From NCBI RefSeq assembly GCF_000315485.1, contig NZ_JH992945.1, positions 186,001 to 250,000 of the forward strand: a DNA stretch of 64,000 nt. Direction: 5' to 3'. A model generated the notes under the pieces. It made no database searches. It had not been told where the DNA came from and saw nothing but the letters and a program-made list of their open reading frames with translations. Origin of the DNA: Bacteroides oleiciplenus YIT 12058. GTDB lineage: Bacteria; Bacteroidota; Bacteroidia; Bacteroidales; Bacteroidaceae. Positions within the stretch are counted from its first letter, which is position 1. The number at the start of each line of letters is the position of its first letter. Below, piece after piece: positions 16,701 through 26,095 of the stretch. Position numbers and translations under genes: made by a program.

Positions 16701-17918
16701 TTACTTGTTCTTCAACACTTTCACTAAACGATCAACTATATCCACAGCTACTTCCGTCTTGGACTTCAACGGAAAATCCGTTTTACCCTCACGGTCGATA
16801 ATACTGATTTTATTCGTATCATACCGAAAACCGGCCCCTTTATCATTCAGGGAGTTCAATACGATGAAATCCAGATTCTTCCGTTGCAACTTATCTTCGG
16901 CATTATGCTGTTCGTCATTCGTTTCCAGGGCAAACCCCACCAACACCTGATTATCTTTCTTCATCCGTCCCAGGCAGGCTGCAATGTCTTCCGTAGGTTT
17001 CAGATGCAAAGCTATTTTTCCTTCTTTTTCCCGTTTTATTTTGGCATCGGCCACTTGTTCCGGCGTAAAGTCGGCAACGGCAGCCGAAAGGATGGCAACA
17101 TCAGCCTGTGTAAACGAGCTATACGCTGCATCATACATCTGTTGAGCCGATTCCACTGCATGATATTGGAAAGCAGGATAATGCATTTTCTGTTGTACAG
17201 GGCCTGTTATCATAATTACCTTCGCTCCCCGGGCAGCACATTCGTCCGCTATGGCAAAACCCATTTTTCCAGAGGAATAATTACCAATAAAACGCACAGG
17301 ATCAATCTTTTCATAAGTCGGCCCGGTAGTTATCATGACGGTCTTGCCACGCAAGTCCCCCTCTGTTCCGGCAAAGTAATCCGCCAGATATTGTATGATG
17401 ACCTCCGGTTCTTCCATACGTCCTTTGCCTACCAGGTGGCTGGCAAGTTCTCCTGTACCCGGTTCTATAATATGATTTCCGTAAGAACGAAGCGTATCCA
17501 AATTCTTTTGTGTAGAGGGATGAGCATACATGTCCAAGTCCATAGCAGGTGCCACAAATACAGGAGCCTTAGCCGATAGATAAGTTGTTATCAGCATATT
17601 GTCCGCCACACCATTTGCCATTTTCCCAATAGTAGAAGCTGTTGCCGGAGCAATGAGCATGGCATCCGCCCATAATCCGAGGTCTACATGGCTGTTCCAG
17701 GTACCGTCACGTTGGGCAAAGAACTCACTGATAACCGGTTTGCTCGTCAGTGCAGAAAGTGTAATAGGAGTAATGAATTCTTTTCCCGCAGGCGTAATCA
17801 CAACCTGCACTTCCGCACCTTGTTTAATCAATCCCCGGATGATATAGCAAGCTTTGTAGGCAGCAATACTTCCGGTAATACCTAATACGATTTTTTTCCC
17901 TTTCAGCGTATTTGCCAT
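16701..17918 (-). CDS. coaBC: Phosphopantothenoylcysteine decarboxylase/synthase CoaBC
   Basis: A 405-residue bifunctional enzyme of coenzyme A synthesis. The N-terminal CoaC flavoprotein (about 1-185) has GITGSIAAYKA, the catalytic His in NSHVDLGLWADAM and PAMDLDMYAHPSTQKNL. The C-terminal CoaB ligase has TTGPTYEKIDPVRFIGNYSSGKMG and the KIKREKEG lysine block. CoaB joins cysteine to 4'-phosphopantothenate and CoaC decarboxylates the product. It starts 4 bp after the exonuclease gene, so the two are co-transcribed. Confidence 0.95.
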   Translation of the reverse strand: MANTLKGKKIVLGITGSIAAYKACYIIRGLIKQGAEVQVVITPAGKEFITPITLSALTSKPVISEFFAQRDGTWNSHVDLGLWADAMLIAPATASTIGKMANGVADNMLITTYLSAKAPVFVAPAMDLDMYAHPSTQKNLDTLRSYGNHIIEPGTGELASHLVGKGRMEEPEVIIQYLADYFAGTEGDLRGKTVMITTGPTYEKIDPVRFIGNYSSGKMGFAIADECAARGAKVIMITGPVQQKMHYPAFQYHAVESAQQMYDAAYSSFTQADVAILSAAVADFTPEQVADAKIKREKEGKIALHLKPTEDIAACLGRMKKDNQVLVGFALETNDEQHNAEDKLQRKNLDFIVLNSLNDKGAGFRYDTNKISIIDREGKTDFPLKSKTEVAVDIVDRLVKVLKNK

Positions 17919-17922
17919 AAAA

Positions 17923-18693
17923 CTATTTATTGGTCAATTCACGTAAACGTATCTTAGTCAGCATAGCCTTGGTATTCAAGGTGAAATCGCTGTTGAGAAT
18001 CCAACTATAATACCCCGGATCACGTTTCAGGACATCAGCTACCGACATTCCTTTATATTTTCCAAAGTTGAATACCTCTACCCCATTATCATCATAAACC
18101 ATACGCCCGGCAAAATCCACATTCTTATTGAAACTGGAATAGTCAGCCAAAAAAGCGATGTCATTCTGCAATTCCGGATAACGGTCAAGCTGAGACATTA
18201 ACACTTCATAAGTAGCTTGCGTGTCGGCTGCTGCCGTATGCGCATCTTCCAGATTCTTCCCACAATAAAACTTATAGGCGGCAGACAGTGTACGTTGTTC
18301 CATTTTATGGAAAATGACCTGTACATCCACAAATTTGCGGCGGCTCAGGTCAATATCTACACCAGCGCGGAGAAATTCTTCCGCCAGTACAGGAATATCA
18401 AAACGATTGGAGTTGAACCCTGCCAAATCGCATCCTTCTATTTCATTGGCAATGGTGCGCGCCACCTCTTTAAAAGTGGGACAATCTGCCACGTCAGCAT
18501 CGTAAATGCCATGAATGGCAGATGCTCCTTCAGGAATATGCATTTCCGGATTGATACGAAGCGTTTTCGCTTCCTCATTACCATTGGGATGTACTTTGAG
18601 ATAACAGATTTCTACGATACGGTCTGCATTGATACTCGTTCCGGTGGTCTCCAAATCAAAAAAGACAATCGGATTCTTGAGGTTTAGTTTCAT
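17923..18693 (-). CDS. DEDDh 3'-5' exonuclease (DnaQ-like)
   Basis: A 256-residue exonuclease related to the proofreading epsilon subunit. The DEDDh residues are visible in VFFDLETTGTS (motif I), FNSNRFDIPVL (motif II) and DAHTAAADTQATYEV (motif III with His and Asp). A C-terminal segment, FNFGKYKGMSVADVLKRDPGYYSWIL, resembles the small domain found after exonucleases in Bacteroidota. Cytoplasmic DNA or RNA trimming is likely; whether it proofreads for PolC/DnaE is unknown. It heads the operon with coaBC. Confidence 0.9.
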   Translation of the reverse strand: MKLNLKNPIVFFDLETTGTSINADRIVEICYLKVHPNGNEEAKTLRINPEMHIPEGASAIHGIYDADVADCPTFKEVARTIANEIEGCDLAGFNSNRFDIPVLAEEFLRAGVDIDLSRRKFVDVQVIFHKMEQRTLSAAYKFYCGKNLEDAHTAAADTQATYEVLMSQLDRYPELQNDIAFLADYSSFNKNVDFAGRMVYDDNGVEVFNFGKYKGMSVADVLKRDPGYYSWILNSDFTLNTKAMLTKIRLRELTNK

Positions 18694-18715
18694 TATTATT
18701 GTTTTATGGGTGGGT

Positions 18716-18803
18716 AAGTTACAAGCTACGAGCTACAAGCTACGAGTGGCTGCGCAATTATGCCGCATGGTACTTGTAGCTTGTAGCTCGTAGCCTGTAG
18801 CTT
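18716..18803. repeat. 32-bp imperfect inverted repeat of GCTACAAGCTACGA type
   Basis: 18716-18747 pairs with 18772-18803 with only a few mismatches across 24 bp. Each arm is itself made of short direct copies of GCTAC(A/G)AGCTAC. It lies between dnaN and the exonuclease gene and could form a strong RNA hairpin or be a dispersed intergenic repeat. Confidence 0.75.
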
Positions 18804-18812
18804 AATTAAATA

Positions 18813-19937
18813 TTAATCATTCAGCATCATCGGCATCAACAGCATCAGCAAGTCCTCATTTTCTTCTTGTTCAACGGGAACGATAACGCCTGCACGTGAC
18901 GGATCTGCCAATTCTATCACGACTTCATCTGCTGCAATATTATTCAGAATATCAATCAGAAAAGTCGATTTGAAACCGATACTCATCGGATTTCCATCAT
19001 ACTGGCATGCCAATGATTCTTCGGCAGAAGTGGAAAAGTCAATATCCTGAGCTGAAATTACAATTTGATTGGGTTGCATGCGTAGCTTGATAAGACTACT
19101 TGCCTGTGATGAGAAAATAGACACACGACGCAATGCGCCTACCAGTTGCATACGGTCAACCGTTACCTTATAAGGGTTATTCTGCGGAATTACCGAGTTG
19201 TAGTTCGGATAACGTCCTTCAATCAAACGACACACCATGCGATATTTCTCCAAAGTGAACACAGCATTACGTTCATCAAACTCTATCACCACCTGTCCTT
19301 GTTCTTTCGGCAACAAGTTCTTAATCAACGAAGCTGGTTTTTTGGGTAAAATAAACGCAGCGCGCTCATTGCCTTTGGCAGCCAATGTTTTGCACCGTAC
19401 CAGCTTATGACCGTCTGATGCCACCATTGTAATATCTTCCGTCGTAATGTCAAAATAGATACCGTTCATCACCGGACGAAGTTCATCATCTGCCGTAGCA
19501 AAAACAGCACGATTAATGCCACCTAATAATACAGATGCTTCCATTTCTACACGTACAGCACTTTCACCCAACATAGCCGATTGCGGGAACTCATCCGCAT
19601 TCTGCCCCATCAGACTGTACTTACCGTTTTGATACTGCACCGTAATTTCCAATGAGTCAGTGTTTACCTCAAATGACAACGGTTGTTCGGGAATTTCCTT
19701 CAAAGCATCCAGAATGGTTTTGGCAGCTACGGCAAAACGTCCGTCAGCATCGCTTTCATTCACTTCAACTGAAGTCACCATAGTTGTCTCACTGTCTGAA
19801 ACGGTTATCGACAACGTTCCGTCTTTCAGTTCAAAGAGGAAACAGTCCAAAATGGGCAACGCATTCTTCGAATTAATCACACGGCTGATAGCCTGCAAAT
19901 GGCTGGAGAGCGCAGTACTCGAAACGATAAATTTCAT
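18813..19937 (-). CDS. dnaN: DNA polymerase III beta sliding clamp
   Basis: A 374-residue clamp forming the ring that tethers DNA polymerase III and many repair enzymes to DNA. Three similar domains are visible; the second starts VMNGIYFDITTEDITMVASDGHKLV and includes GRYPNYNSVIPQNN. The third ends with LMLLMPMML, the conserved C-terminal edge of the clamp pocket. Start and length are standard for Bacteroides. It is not beside dnaA here. A divergent second clamp-like protein is encoded in the mobile element at 60719-62449. Confidence 0.96.
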   Translation of the reverse strand: MKFIVSSTALSSHLQAISRVINSKNALPILDCFLFELKDGTLSITVSDSETTMVTSVEVNESDADGRFAVAAKTILDALKEIPEQPLSFEVNTDSLEITVQYQNGKYSLMGQNADEFPQSAMLGESAVRVEMEASVLLGGINRAVFATADDELRPVMNGIYFDITTEDITMVASDGHKLVRCKTLAAKGNERAAFILPKKPASLIKNLLPKEQGQVVIEFDERNAVFTLEKYRMVCRLIEGRYPNYNSVIPQNNPYKVTVDRMQLVGALRRVSIFSSQASSLIKLRMQPNQIVISAQDIDFSTSAEESLACQYDGNPMSIGFKSTFLIDILNNIAADEVVIELADPSRAGVIVPVEQEENEDLLMLLMPMMLND

Positions 19938-20113
19938 ATATTCTATGTATTTAAGTTTTATATTATTCCTATTCGTACTATTATTTCATAGTATCGGACA
20001 AAGTTACAAAAAAAGATTTTCCTACAGCAAAGAAAATTAAGAAAAAACGTCCGGAAGTTCTCCGGATTTCCCTAAAAAATTGTAACTTCGCAGCATCATT
20101 TAAAAAGAACACA

Positions 20114-20488
20114 ATGGAATTTACAGGAAAAATTATCGCTATACTCCAGCCAAGGGGCGGAGTAGCAAAGTCGGGCAACGAGTGGAAATCACAGGAATAC
20201 GTGATTGAAGATCACGGCCAATATCCCCGCAAAATGTGTTTCGATGTTTTCGGAGCAGACAAAATAGAACAGTTCAACATCCAGATGGGTGAAGAACTGA
20301 CCGTATCATTTGATGTGGATGCACGCCAATGGCAAGACCGCTGGTTCAACAGTATCCGCGCGTGGAAAGTAGAACGTGTTAGTGCGGCTGCTCCTGCAAG
20401 TGCACCGGGTGCTCCGGTTCCGCCACCAGCACCGACTGCTGCACCGGATTTCCTATCAGGTGATGCAAAAGACGACCTACCATTCTAA
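20114..20488 (+). CDS. DUF3127 OB-fold protein with SSB-like tail
   Basis: A 124-residue protein of family DUF3127, common in Bacteroidota. Residues 1-95 look like an OB fold (GKIIAILQPRGGVAKSGNEWKSQEYVIED, then DVDARQWQDRWFNSIRAWKVERV). Residues 97-115 are a disordered Ala/Pro linker. The last residues, DAKDDLPF, closely resemble the acidic tip of single-stranded-DNA-binding protein (DDDIPF) that recruits repair proteins. Nucleic-acid binding is inferred from this combination; no activity is known to me. It is divergent from dnaN. Confidence 0.85.
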   Translation: MEFTGKIIAILQPRGGVAKSGNEWKSQEYVIEDHGQYPRKMCFDVFGADKIEQFNIQMGEELTVSFDVDARQWQDRWFNSIRAWKVERVSAAAPASAPGAPVPPPAPTAAPDFLSGDAKDDLPF

Positions 20489-20493
20489 AAGGC

Positions 20494-20546
20494 AACTTTA
20501 GCAATAAAAAAAGGGAGAAGTTCTCCCTTTTTTTATTGCTAAAGTT
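20494..20546. terminator. Perfect 26-bp bidirectional terminator
   Basis: 20494-20519 pairs perfectly with 20521-20546 around one base. The core GGGAGAA/TTCTCCC is followed by T7 on plus and A7 (T7 on minus) on the other side, so both the DUF3127 and DUF3352 genes end here. Confidence 0.92.
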
Positions 20547-20571
20547 TATTCTTTTATCAAAGTTTGGCAAC

Positions 20572-22212
20572 TTAGATTTTATCCCCTTTGTATAAAAGCA
20601 CAAGATTAGGATAAACCGTATCTTCCACACAAGTGAACTGTATAGCAAGTATGAAATGACGGAAAAATTTCGCCTGCCTGAAAAAAAAGTTAGGTATCAG
20701 GCGCACATACGTCTCCGGCTGAAGCAACATCTCCTCCATATCCACCATCATCACAAAACTATAAACCGGAGAAAGACTGCCTATGCTCTCCTCATACATT
20801 GGAGTATCATCCAATACTTCATCATTCTCCATCGCATCAATATAAGCCGTAATGCTGACAGCATCGGGCGCCATCAGCAAATGCCCGCGATAGAAACATG
20901 CATAAGTATAAAGGGCAGACTCCGTAATACCTGTCAGCTGAGTCAACAGCGTATTACGGGGTAATACATAACAGCGATGCCCTCTCGCTTTCGGATAAAG
21001 ATGATATTCAGGAGAATCCTGTGGCGAAGGCGGTGCATCCACTTCCTTCGGAGTAGTATAGAGCAACGATTGCAGACGACGTTCAGCCTGCGACACATTT
21101 TTCACCGGAACACTCATCACTGCGCAAGGATACTTCTTCACCGTATCTTTCGGTTGGAAAAGACAAGCTATCACCTGGTCACCTGCATATGTTTTCAGAA
21201 AATCAAGCCACTCTTCATCCCTCTCCTTTATATAATCAGAATAAGTTGCTTTAGCATATTCCTGCTCCGCCGTAAAACCACACATGGACTCCATGTCCGA
21301 AATAGCCCAACAATCATAAAAGAAAGTAGAAAGCGGAAGACGTTCTCCCGGGAAACCCTCTACAGGCTGCTGACGACGCAAAGCATTTATAAAGGTACGT
21401 GTCGTGTCCGAACCATGACTAATACCCGAACAATAAATTGCATTCTCATTCAGCTTCATATCAAATTCGGCCCAACTTCCCAGATAAGTCTGCGAACGAA
21501 TACCATCCGTATTCTTGCCCATCTCCACCGATTTAATGCGAACATATACCGTAGCTTGCACATTGGCATTCTTCCCGGCATGCATCATCTTGAACGAAGG
21601 CATATCTATCAACGACTTCTTGGAAAGCCGTGCATCAATCACCTGCTCTATCAGTCGTTTCTGAAAACTGATTGCCAAAAAGTCCGGTGTAAAATAGGCT
21701 GCCAGGAAACGTCCGTCAGGCATAGGGTAAATACTTATTTCTTCACCTTTGTAATCAAAGAATCTGGAAGGGAACGAACTGGCACAATATTTCCTCACAA
21801 AGGATTCCACCAACTCATAATCGCCCGCGCCCAGGCTGCAATACAACACCTGGTTCATCGGATTATCCGGTTCATGGAAGCTGATAAGCATTTTATTCAT
21901 CTGTTTGCTAAACCCGTGCGGAGTATCTTCGAGCAAGGCATGCAGATAATTTTTCAGATAAACAAAGAGTTCAGAAGCATAAAGAAAGTGATTATCCTTG
22001 CTGCAACTCAACTGATTGATGTCATCCACCAATTCCGCCATACGGTCGGTTTCCAGCACAGCTATTGCATTCTGAGGAACCAATGTATAAAGATTAAAAT
22101 CCTTCCGGCTCTCTACTGCATTCAACCTAAAAAATGAATACACCCCGAAACCCGTACATAGCAACACTATGGACACAATAACGGCAATTCTTATGACAAG
22201 GCGTAACTTCAT
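20572..22212 (-). CDS. DUF3352 membrane-anchored protein
   Basis: A 546-residue protein with one N-terminal membrane helix (about residues 8-28, VIRIAVIVSIVLLCTGFGVYSFF) followed by a large extracytoplasmic part. The content fits the DUF3352 family seen in Bacteroidota, with the early block YTLVPQNAIAVLETDRM and a late segment MYEESIGSLSPVYSFVMMVDM. No catalytic motif is apparent. The product probably sits in the periplasm on the inner membrane. The function is unknown. Confidence 0.75.
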   Translation of the reverse strand: MKLRLVIRIAVIVSIVLLCTGFGVYSFFRLNAVESRKDFNLYTLVPQNAIAVLETDRMAELVDDINQLSCSKDNHFLYASELFVYLKNYLHALLEDTPHGFSKQMNKMLISFHEPDNPMNQVLYCSLGAGDYELVESFVRKYCASSFPSRFFDYKGEEISIYPMPDGRFLAAYFTPDFLAISFQKRLIEQVIDARLSKKSLIDMPSFKMMHAGKNANVQATVYVRIKSVEMGKNTDGIRSQTYLGSWAEFDMKLNENAIYCSGISHGSDTTRTFINALRRQQPVEGFPGERLPLSTFFYDCWAISDMESMCGFTAEQEYAKATYSDYIKERDEEWLDFLKTYAGDQVIACLFQPKDTVKKYPCAVMSVPVKNVSQAERRLQSLLYTTPKEVDAPPSPQDSPEYHLYPKARGHRCYVLPRNTLLTQLTGITESALYTYACFYRGHLLMAPDAVSITAYIDAMENDEVLDDTPMYEESIGSLSPVYSFVMMVDMEEMLLQPETYVRLIPNFFFRQAKFFRHFILAIQFTCVEDTVYPNLVLLYKGDKI

Positions 22213-22321
22213 GGTTTTTCAGGCATCAAGTTTCGGCAAAAATAACTATTTCTACTAATAAAACAAAACAAATGTTTCAAAAACTTTAGTAGATATAAAA
22301 AAGTTTTAGATTTTTTGCGCC

Positions 22322-23086
22322 TTAAAACTCTATTTCCATTCCATCAAAAGTCAAATGCATATGAGACGGGAGCTGTTTTTCGAGCTCGGCATGCAAACCT
22401 GCATGATGACTCATATGGATGAAATAAGTTTCTTTCGCACCGATGCGCTTCGCCGTCTCCAATGCTTCGGAAATACTCTGATGCGTAGGATGCGGTTTGA
22501 CACGCAAGGCATTCACTATCAGAACATCCAAACCATGCAATTGTTCATAAGATTCCTCCGGCATGGTCAACATATCCGTAATATAGGCCATATGCTTACC
22601 AATGCGGTATCCCAAAATGGGTAGGCGTCCATGCATCACCTGAATAGGAATAATCTCCGTATTATTGATAAAGAAATTCTTCCCGGACTCCACTTCCCGC
22701 AAGAATATCTGCGGAACACCCGGATATTTATGTTCCAGAAAACAATAAGGCATCCGCACACGCAAGTGGGAGGCAGTATATTCATCAGAATAGATAGGTA
22801 TTTCGCCAAAGCGGCAGAAAGGACGCAAATCATCCAGTCCACCCACATGATCATAGTGCTCATGGGTTATCAGCACACCGTCTATCTTTTCAAACGAAGA
22901 TGTACGCAACATCTGTTCCCGGAAGTCCGGTCCACAATCAATCAATATTACCGCATCGTCCGTATGCAACAAAGCCGATGCACGCAAGCGGTTATCACGC
23001 GGATCAGTAGAGGTGCAAACTTCGCACTTGCAACCTATTTCAGGCACTCCTGTCGATGTTCCGCTTCCTAATACTCTTAGTTTCAC
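22322..23086 (-). CDS. Metallo-beta-lactamase-fold hydrolase (PhnP-like)
   Basis: A 254-residue metal-dependent hydrolase. The metal-binding HxHxDH motif is HEHYDHVGG near residues 75-83, with a further His in VMHGRLPILGYRI and Asp in AYITDML. The start MKLRVLGSGTSTGVPEIGCKCEVC, with paired cysteines, and the end FIHMSHHAGLHAEL place it near PhnP phosphodiesterases and related tRNA-processing-like enzymes. The natural substrate is unknown. It is followed 26 bp upstream in transcription by murB, so the two may be co-transcribed. Confidence 0.88.
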   Translation of the reverse strand: MKLRVLGSGTSTGVPEIGCKCEVCTSTDPRDNRLRASALLHTDDAVILIDCGPDFREQMLRTSSFEKIDGVLITHEHYDHVGGLDDLRPFCRFGEIPIYSDEYTASHLRVRMPYCFLEHKYPGVPQIFLREVESGKNFFINNTEIIPIQVMHGRLPILGYRIGKHMAYITDMLTMPEESYEQLHGLDVLIVNALRVKPHPTHQSISEALETAKRIGAKETYFIHMSHHAGLHAELEKQLPSHMHLTFDGMEIEF

Positions 23087-23112
23087 GCCAACTCAAAATT
23101 AATTATTAGCTA

Positions 23113-24093
23113 TTAAATAAAGTTCACTTCGGGATGAATGTCGATGCCAAATTTTTCACGGACAGATGCTCTTACGGCATCTGAAAGAGCCACGATATCG
23201 GCACCCTTCGCCCCACCCCGGTTCACCAGCACTAACGCTTGCTTATCATGCACGGCAGCAGGCCCCAGCGACTTACCTTTCCAGCCACACTGATCTATCA
23301 TCCATCCTGCAGGAATTTTTACCCGGTCAGCACCCAATTCATAAAACGGCATCAGAGGATATTGTTCCCGCAGAGTTTCAAACACTCTACGCGGCACAAC
23401 AGGATTCATAAAAAAACTGCCTGCATTACCCAGCACCTTCGGATCAGGCAATTTACTTTCGCGGATGCGGATAATAACCTGACGCAATGTTTTTAAATCA
23501 ACCACCGGACACTTCTCCAACTCCTGACGAATCGTACCGTAATCCAGTATATAATGTTCTTTCTTACTCAACCGGAAGGAAACATGCGTAACAAACACCT
23601 GCTTCATCTCCGGACGTTTGAAGATGCTGTTCCGGTATGAATAATCACATTCATCCACCCGATAAACACGCTTCACACCTTGTATGTTCACTGTTTCTAC
23701 CGAGGAAATCAGATCTTTCACTTCCACACCATAAGCACCAATATTCTGCACCGCGCTCGCTCCCACCTCTCCGGGAATGAGCGACAGATTTTCGGCGCCA
23801 TACCATCCATGCTCTACACAATAGGCCACAAAATCATCCCATATAATGCCGGCACCTACACGCACCGATATCGTCTCTTCATCTTCTGCTACTATCTCTA
23901 TATTGTTGATATGCGAATGCAATATCACACCTTTATAATCATCGGTAAACAACAGATTGCTACCTCCGCCAATATGCAGATAAGGAGAAGTGATGCGCCC
24001 TGCGGCAATCAACTCCTCCAGTTCTTCTACAGAATTGTATTCCAAAAATACAGCAGCTTCAACATCAAGCCCAAATGTATTGGGAATCTTCAT
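23113..24093 (-). CDS. murB: UDP-N-acetylenolpyruvoylglucosamine reductase
   Basis: A 326-residue FAD enzyme that reduces UDP-GlcNAc-enolpyruvate to UDP-MurNAc in peptidoglycan synthesis. The FAD-binding part shows LHIGGGSNLLFTDDYKGVI and LSLIPGEVGASAVQNIGAYG. The catalytic serine is in NAGSFFMNPVV, and the C-terminal glutamate is in GIDIHPEVNFI. The YSYRNS loop marks the type I form, as in E. coli. It is cytoplasmic and lies 21 bp after the DUF4348 lipoprotein gene. Confidence 0.95.
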   Translation of the reverse strand: MKIPNTFGLDVEAAVFLEYNSVEELEELIAAGRITSPYLHIGGGSNLLFTDDYKGVILHSHINNIEIVAEDEETISVRVGAGIIWDDFVAYCVEHGWYGAENLSLIPGEVGASAVQNIGAYGVEVKDLISSVETVNIQGVKRVYRVDECDYSYRNSIFKRPEMKQVFVTHVSFRLSKKEHYILDYGTIRQELEKCPVVDLKTLRQVIIRIRESKLPDPKVLGNAGSFFMNPVVPRRVFETLREQYPLMPFYELGADRVKIPAGWMIDQCGWKGKSLGPAAVHDKQALVLVNRGGAKGADIVALSDAVRASVREKFGIDIHPEVNFI

Positions 24094-24114
24094 TTAATTT
24101 TTAATTTTTAATTA

Positions 24115-24963
24115 TTAAATACTTGTATCCTCATACTTATACAGTTCCCAGTCGCCCCGGTATCTGCGGAAATAGAAGATATTGGTATATCCGTTTCCAA
24201 TCCCGTTCACTTTCAGGATTTTCGTATTCGAATCATCGCTATTCTTTTGTCCGTAATTGATATTTGATAACTTATCTACAGGCAATACCGGACGGAAAGC
24301 ATACCATTGATTCAAATCAAGAGTAGTCTCCAAAATAGAAAATTCATCGTCCGGGTCTATCGTTATGTACTCCAGCGGTTTACGAATATGACTACTCTGG
24401 TACAGACTATCCGTCACGAAACGCGAATAAAAGGTGACAAAGTCCTCATTCTCCCCCTGTTCTATTTGACGGAGATTAATAGCTTCTAACATCCAGACAC
24501 CTTTCACACGTTCAAAATAATACTTCTTCACCATACGGTTCTCAAGAAAAATCCATTCCACTTGCACAGACGCAATCGCAGTGTCCCCCACCAATTCCAG
24601 GTCGTCTTCATTGTCGAAGAGCAGCGTGTAATAGCTCTGTTGAGTGAATAAATAATCATGCTCCCAATCCTCTTTTTCTATTTTTGAGGGAGTATCAACG
24701 TTGTAATAAGGCAACGGAAATTTCGTCCGCTGCTGTTGCAGGACATCATCCGAAGCATAAGCATAGACAAAATCATCAAACGACTCATCCGCTTCTGTTG
24801 GTTTCGGGTCATTATCAACCTCAACTTGTGGTACTGTATCAACCTTGTGCGAGGCCGAATCTACCATATTGGTGATTGTCACAAAAGGGTCCATCTTCGT
24901 TTTCTTGTTTCCACAGGACATCAAGAAAACAAGAAGACATAACCCCAATCCTATTTTCCTCAT
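24115..24963 (-). CDS. DUF4348 lipoprotein
   Basis: A 282-residue lipoprotein. The signal ends in the lipobox LVFLMSCGNK, with Cys at about residue 17, followed by a charged linker. The body fits DUF4348 of Bacteroides, with blocks DESFDDFVYAYASDDVLQQQRTKFPLPY and FYSRFVTDSLYQSSHI. Known members are of unknown function and are expected at the periplasmic face of the inner or outer membrane. It is in a minus-strand run with murB and the tdh gene. Confidence 0.85.
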   Translation of the reverse strand: MRKIGLGLCLLVFLMSCGNKKTKMDPFVTITNMVDSASHKVDTVPQVEVDNDPKPTEADESFDDFVYAYASDDVLQQQRTKFPLPYYNVDTPSKIEKEDWEHDYLFTQQSYYTLLFDNEDDLELVGDTAIASVQVEWIFLENRMVKKYYFERVKGVWMLEAINLRQIEQGENEDFVTFYSRFVTDSLYQSSHIRKPLEYITIDPDDEFSILETTLDLNQWYAFRPVLPVDKLSNINYGQKNSDDSNTKILKVNGIGNGYTNIFYFRRYRGDWELYKYEDTSI

Positions 24964-24985
24964 TCTTTACCGGACCTCTTAAAGG

Positions 24986-25942
24986 TCACTTATTTAGTTT
25001 AGCTCTTAATTTCTCAAGCATATCCACTGTCATGGACTCTAAATCATATTGTGGTTTCCAATCCCACTCTTCACGAGCGCAAGTGTCGTCCAGACTATCG
25101 GGCCAACTGTCGGCAATAGATTGCTTCAAAGGGTCAACCTCATATGCCATTTCAAAATTGGGCACGTGTTTCTTTATTTCCTGATAGATCTGTTCCGGAT
25201 CGAAGCTCATGGCAGCAATATTGAAAGCATTCCGATGTTTCAGGCGGGCCGGAGCCGCTTCCATCAATGAGATAGCTGCATTCAAGGCATCAGGCATATA
25301 CATCATATCCATATAAGTACCCGGCTTCAAGGGACACACAAATTTCTCACCTTTCACGGCAGAGTAATAAATATCCACGGCATAATCCGTAGTACCACCA
25401 CCCGGAGGGGTTACGTTGGAAATGATTCCCGGAAACCGAACTGCACGGGTATCTACTCCATATCTCGTATAATAGTAATCACTTAGCAATTCTGTAGTCA
25501 CTTTTGTCACGCCATACATGGTACGGGGGCGTTGAATCGTATCTTGTGGCGTTTTCACATGGGGTGTAGTTTCTCCAAACGAACCGATGGAACTCGGAGT
25601 AAACACAGCACAGCCGTACTCGCGCGCTACTTCCAGCACATTCCACAATCCATCTATACCAATTTTCCAAGCCATGGCCGGACGACTTTCTGCAACCACT
25701 GAGAGCAAAGCGGCCAGATTATAAATCGTATCAATCTTGAACTGACGCGCTACCACTTCAATAGACTGACGGTCGGTAACGTCAGCAATAGCTGATGGTC
25801 CCGATGCTTTCAGCTCCCCTTTGGGCATAGCACTCGGAATATATCCGGCTATAACGTGGTCATCACCATAACGTTTACGCAACTCCAATGTGAGTTCCGA
25901 ACCTATCTGTCCGGTAGCTCCAATTACCAAAATATTCTTCAT
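24986..25942 (-). CDS. L-threonine 3-dehydrogenase, epimerase-fold type
   Basis: A 318-residue short-chain dehydrogenase/epimerase-fold enzyme. The NAD motif is VIGATGQIGSE (residues 5-15), followed by PSSIGSFG and the active-site Tyr-x-x-x-Lys in MYGVTKVTTELL. The pattern matches the bacterial NAD-dependent threonine dehydrogenases that resemble UDP-galactose epimerase. It oxidises threonine to 2-amino-3-ketobutyrate. The divergent neighbour at 26096 encodes the ligase that splits this product, which supports the call. Confidence 0.9.
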   Translation of the reverse strand: MKNILVIGATGQIGSELTLELRKRYGDDHVIAGYIPSAMPKGELKASGPSAIADVTDRQSIEVVARQFKIDTIYNLAALLSVVAESRPAMAWKIGIDGLWNVLEVAREYGCAVFTPSSIGSFGETTPHVKTPQDTIQRPRTMYGVTKVTTELLSDYYYTRYGVDTRAVRFPGIISNVTPPGGGTTDYAVDIYYSAVKGEKFVCPLKPGTYMDMMYMPDALNAAISLMEAAPARLKHRNAFNIAAMSFDPEQIYQEIKKHVPNFEMAYEVDPLKQSIADSWPDSLDDTCAREEWDWKPQYDLESMTVDMLEKLRAKLNK

Positions 25943-26095
25943 ACGACTTATTTAAAGGTGCTCCATCCTTAGAGACGTGCAAATATACACACTTTTTTTT
26001 CATTATTCTATCATTTTGGTATTGTTTATTTGAAGAAAAATCGTGTCCTTTGTATCGTCTACTATTAAAAAGACAAACTTTAAAATTATAAAGCT

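Noticed and set aside
20977..22137. 386-codon plus-strand frame over the DUF3352 gene
   Set aside because: Highly basic Arg/His/Ile composition typical of antisense; the minus-strand protein has a membrane anchor.
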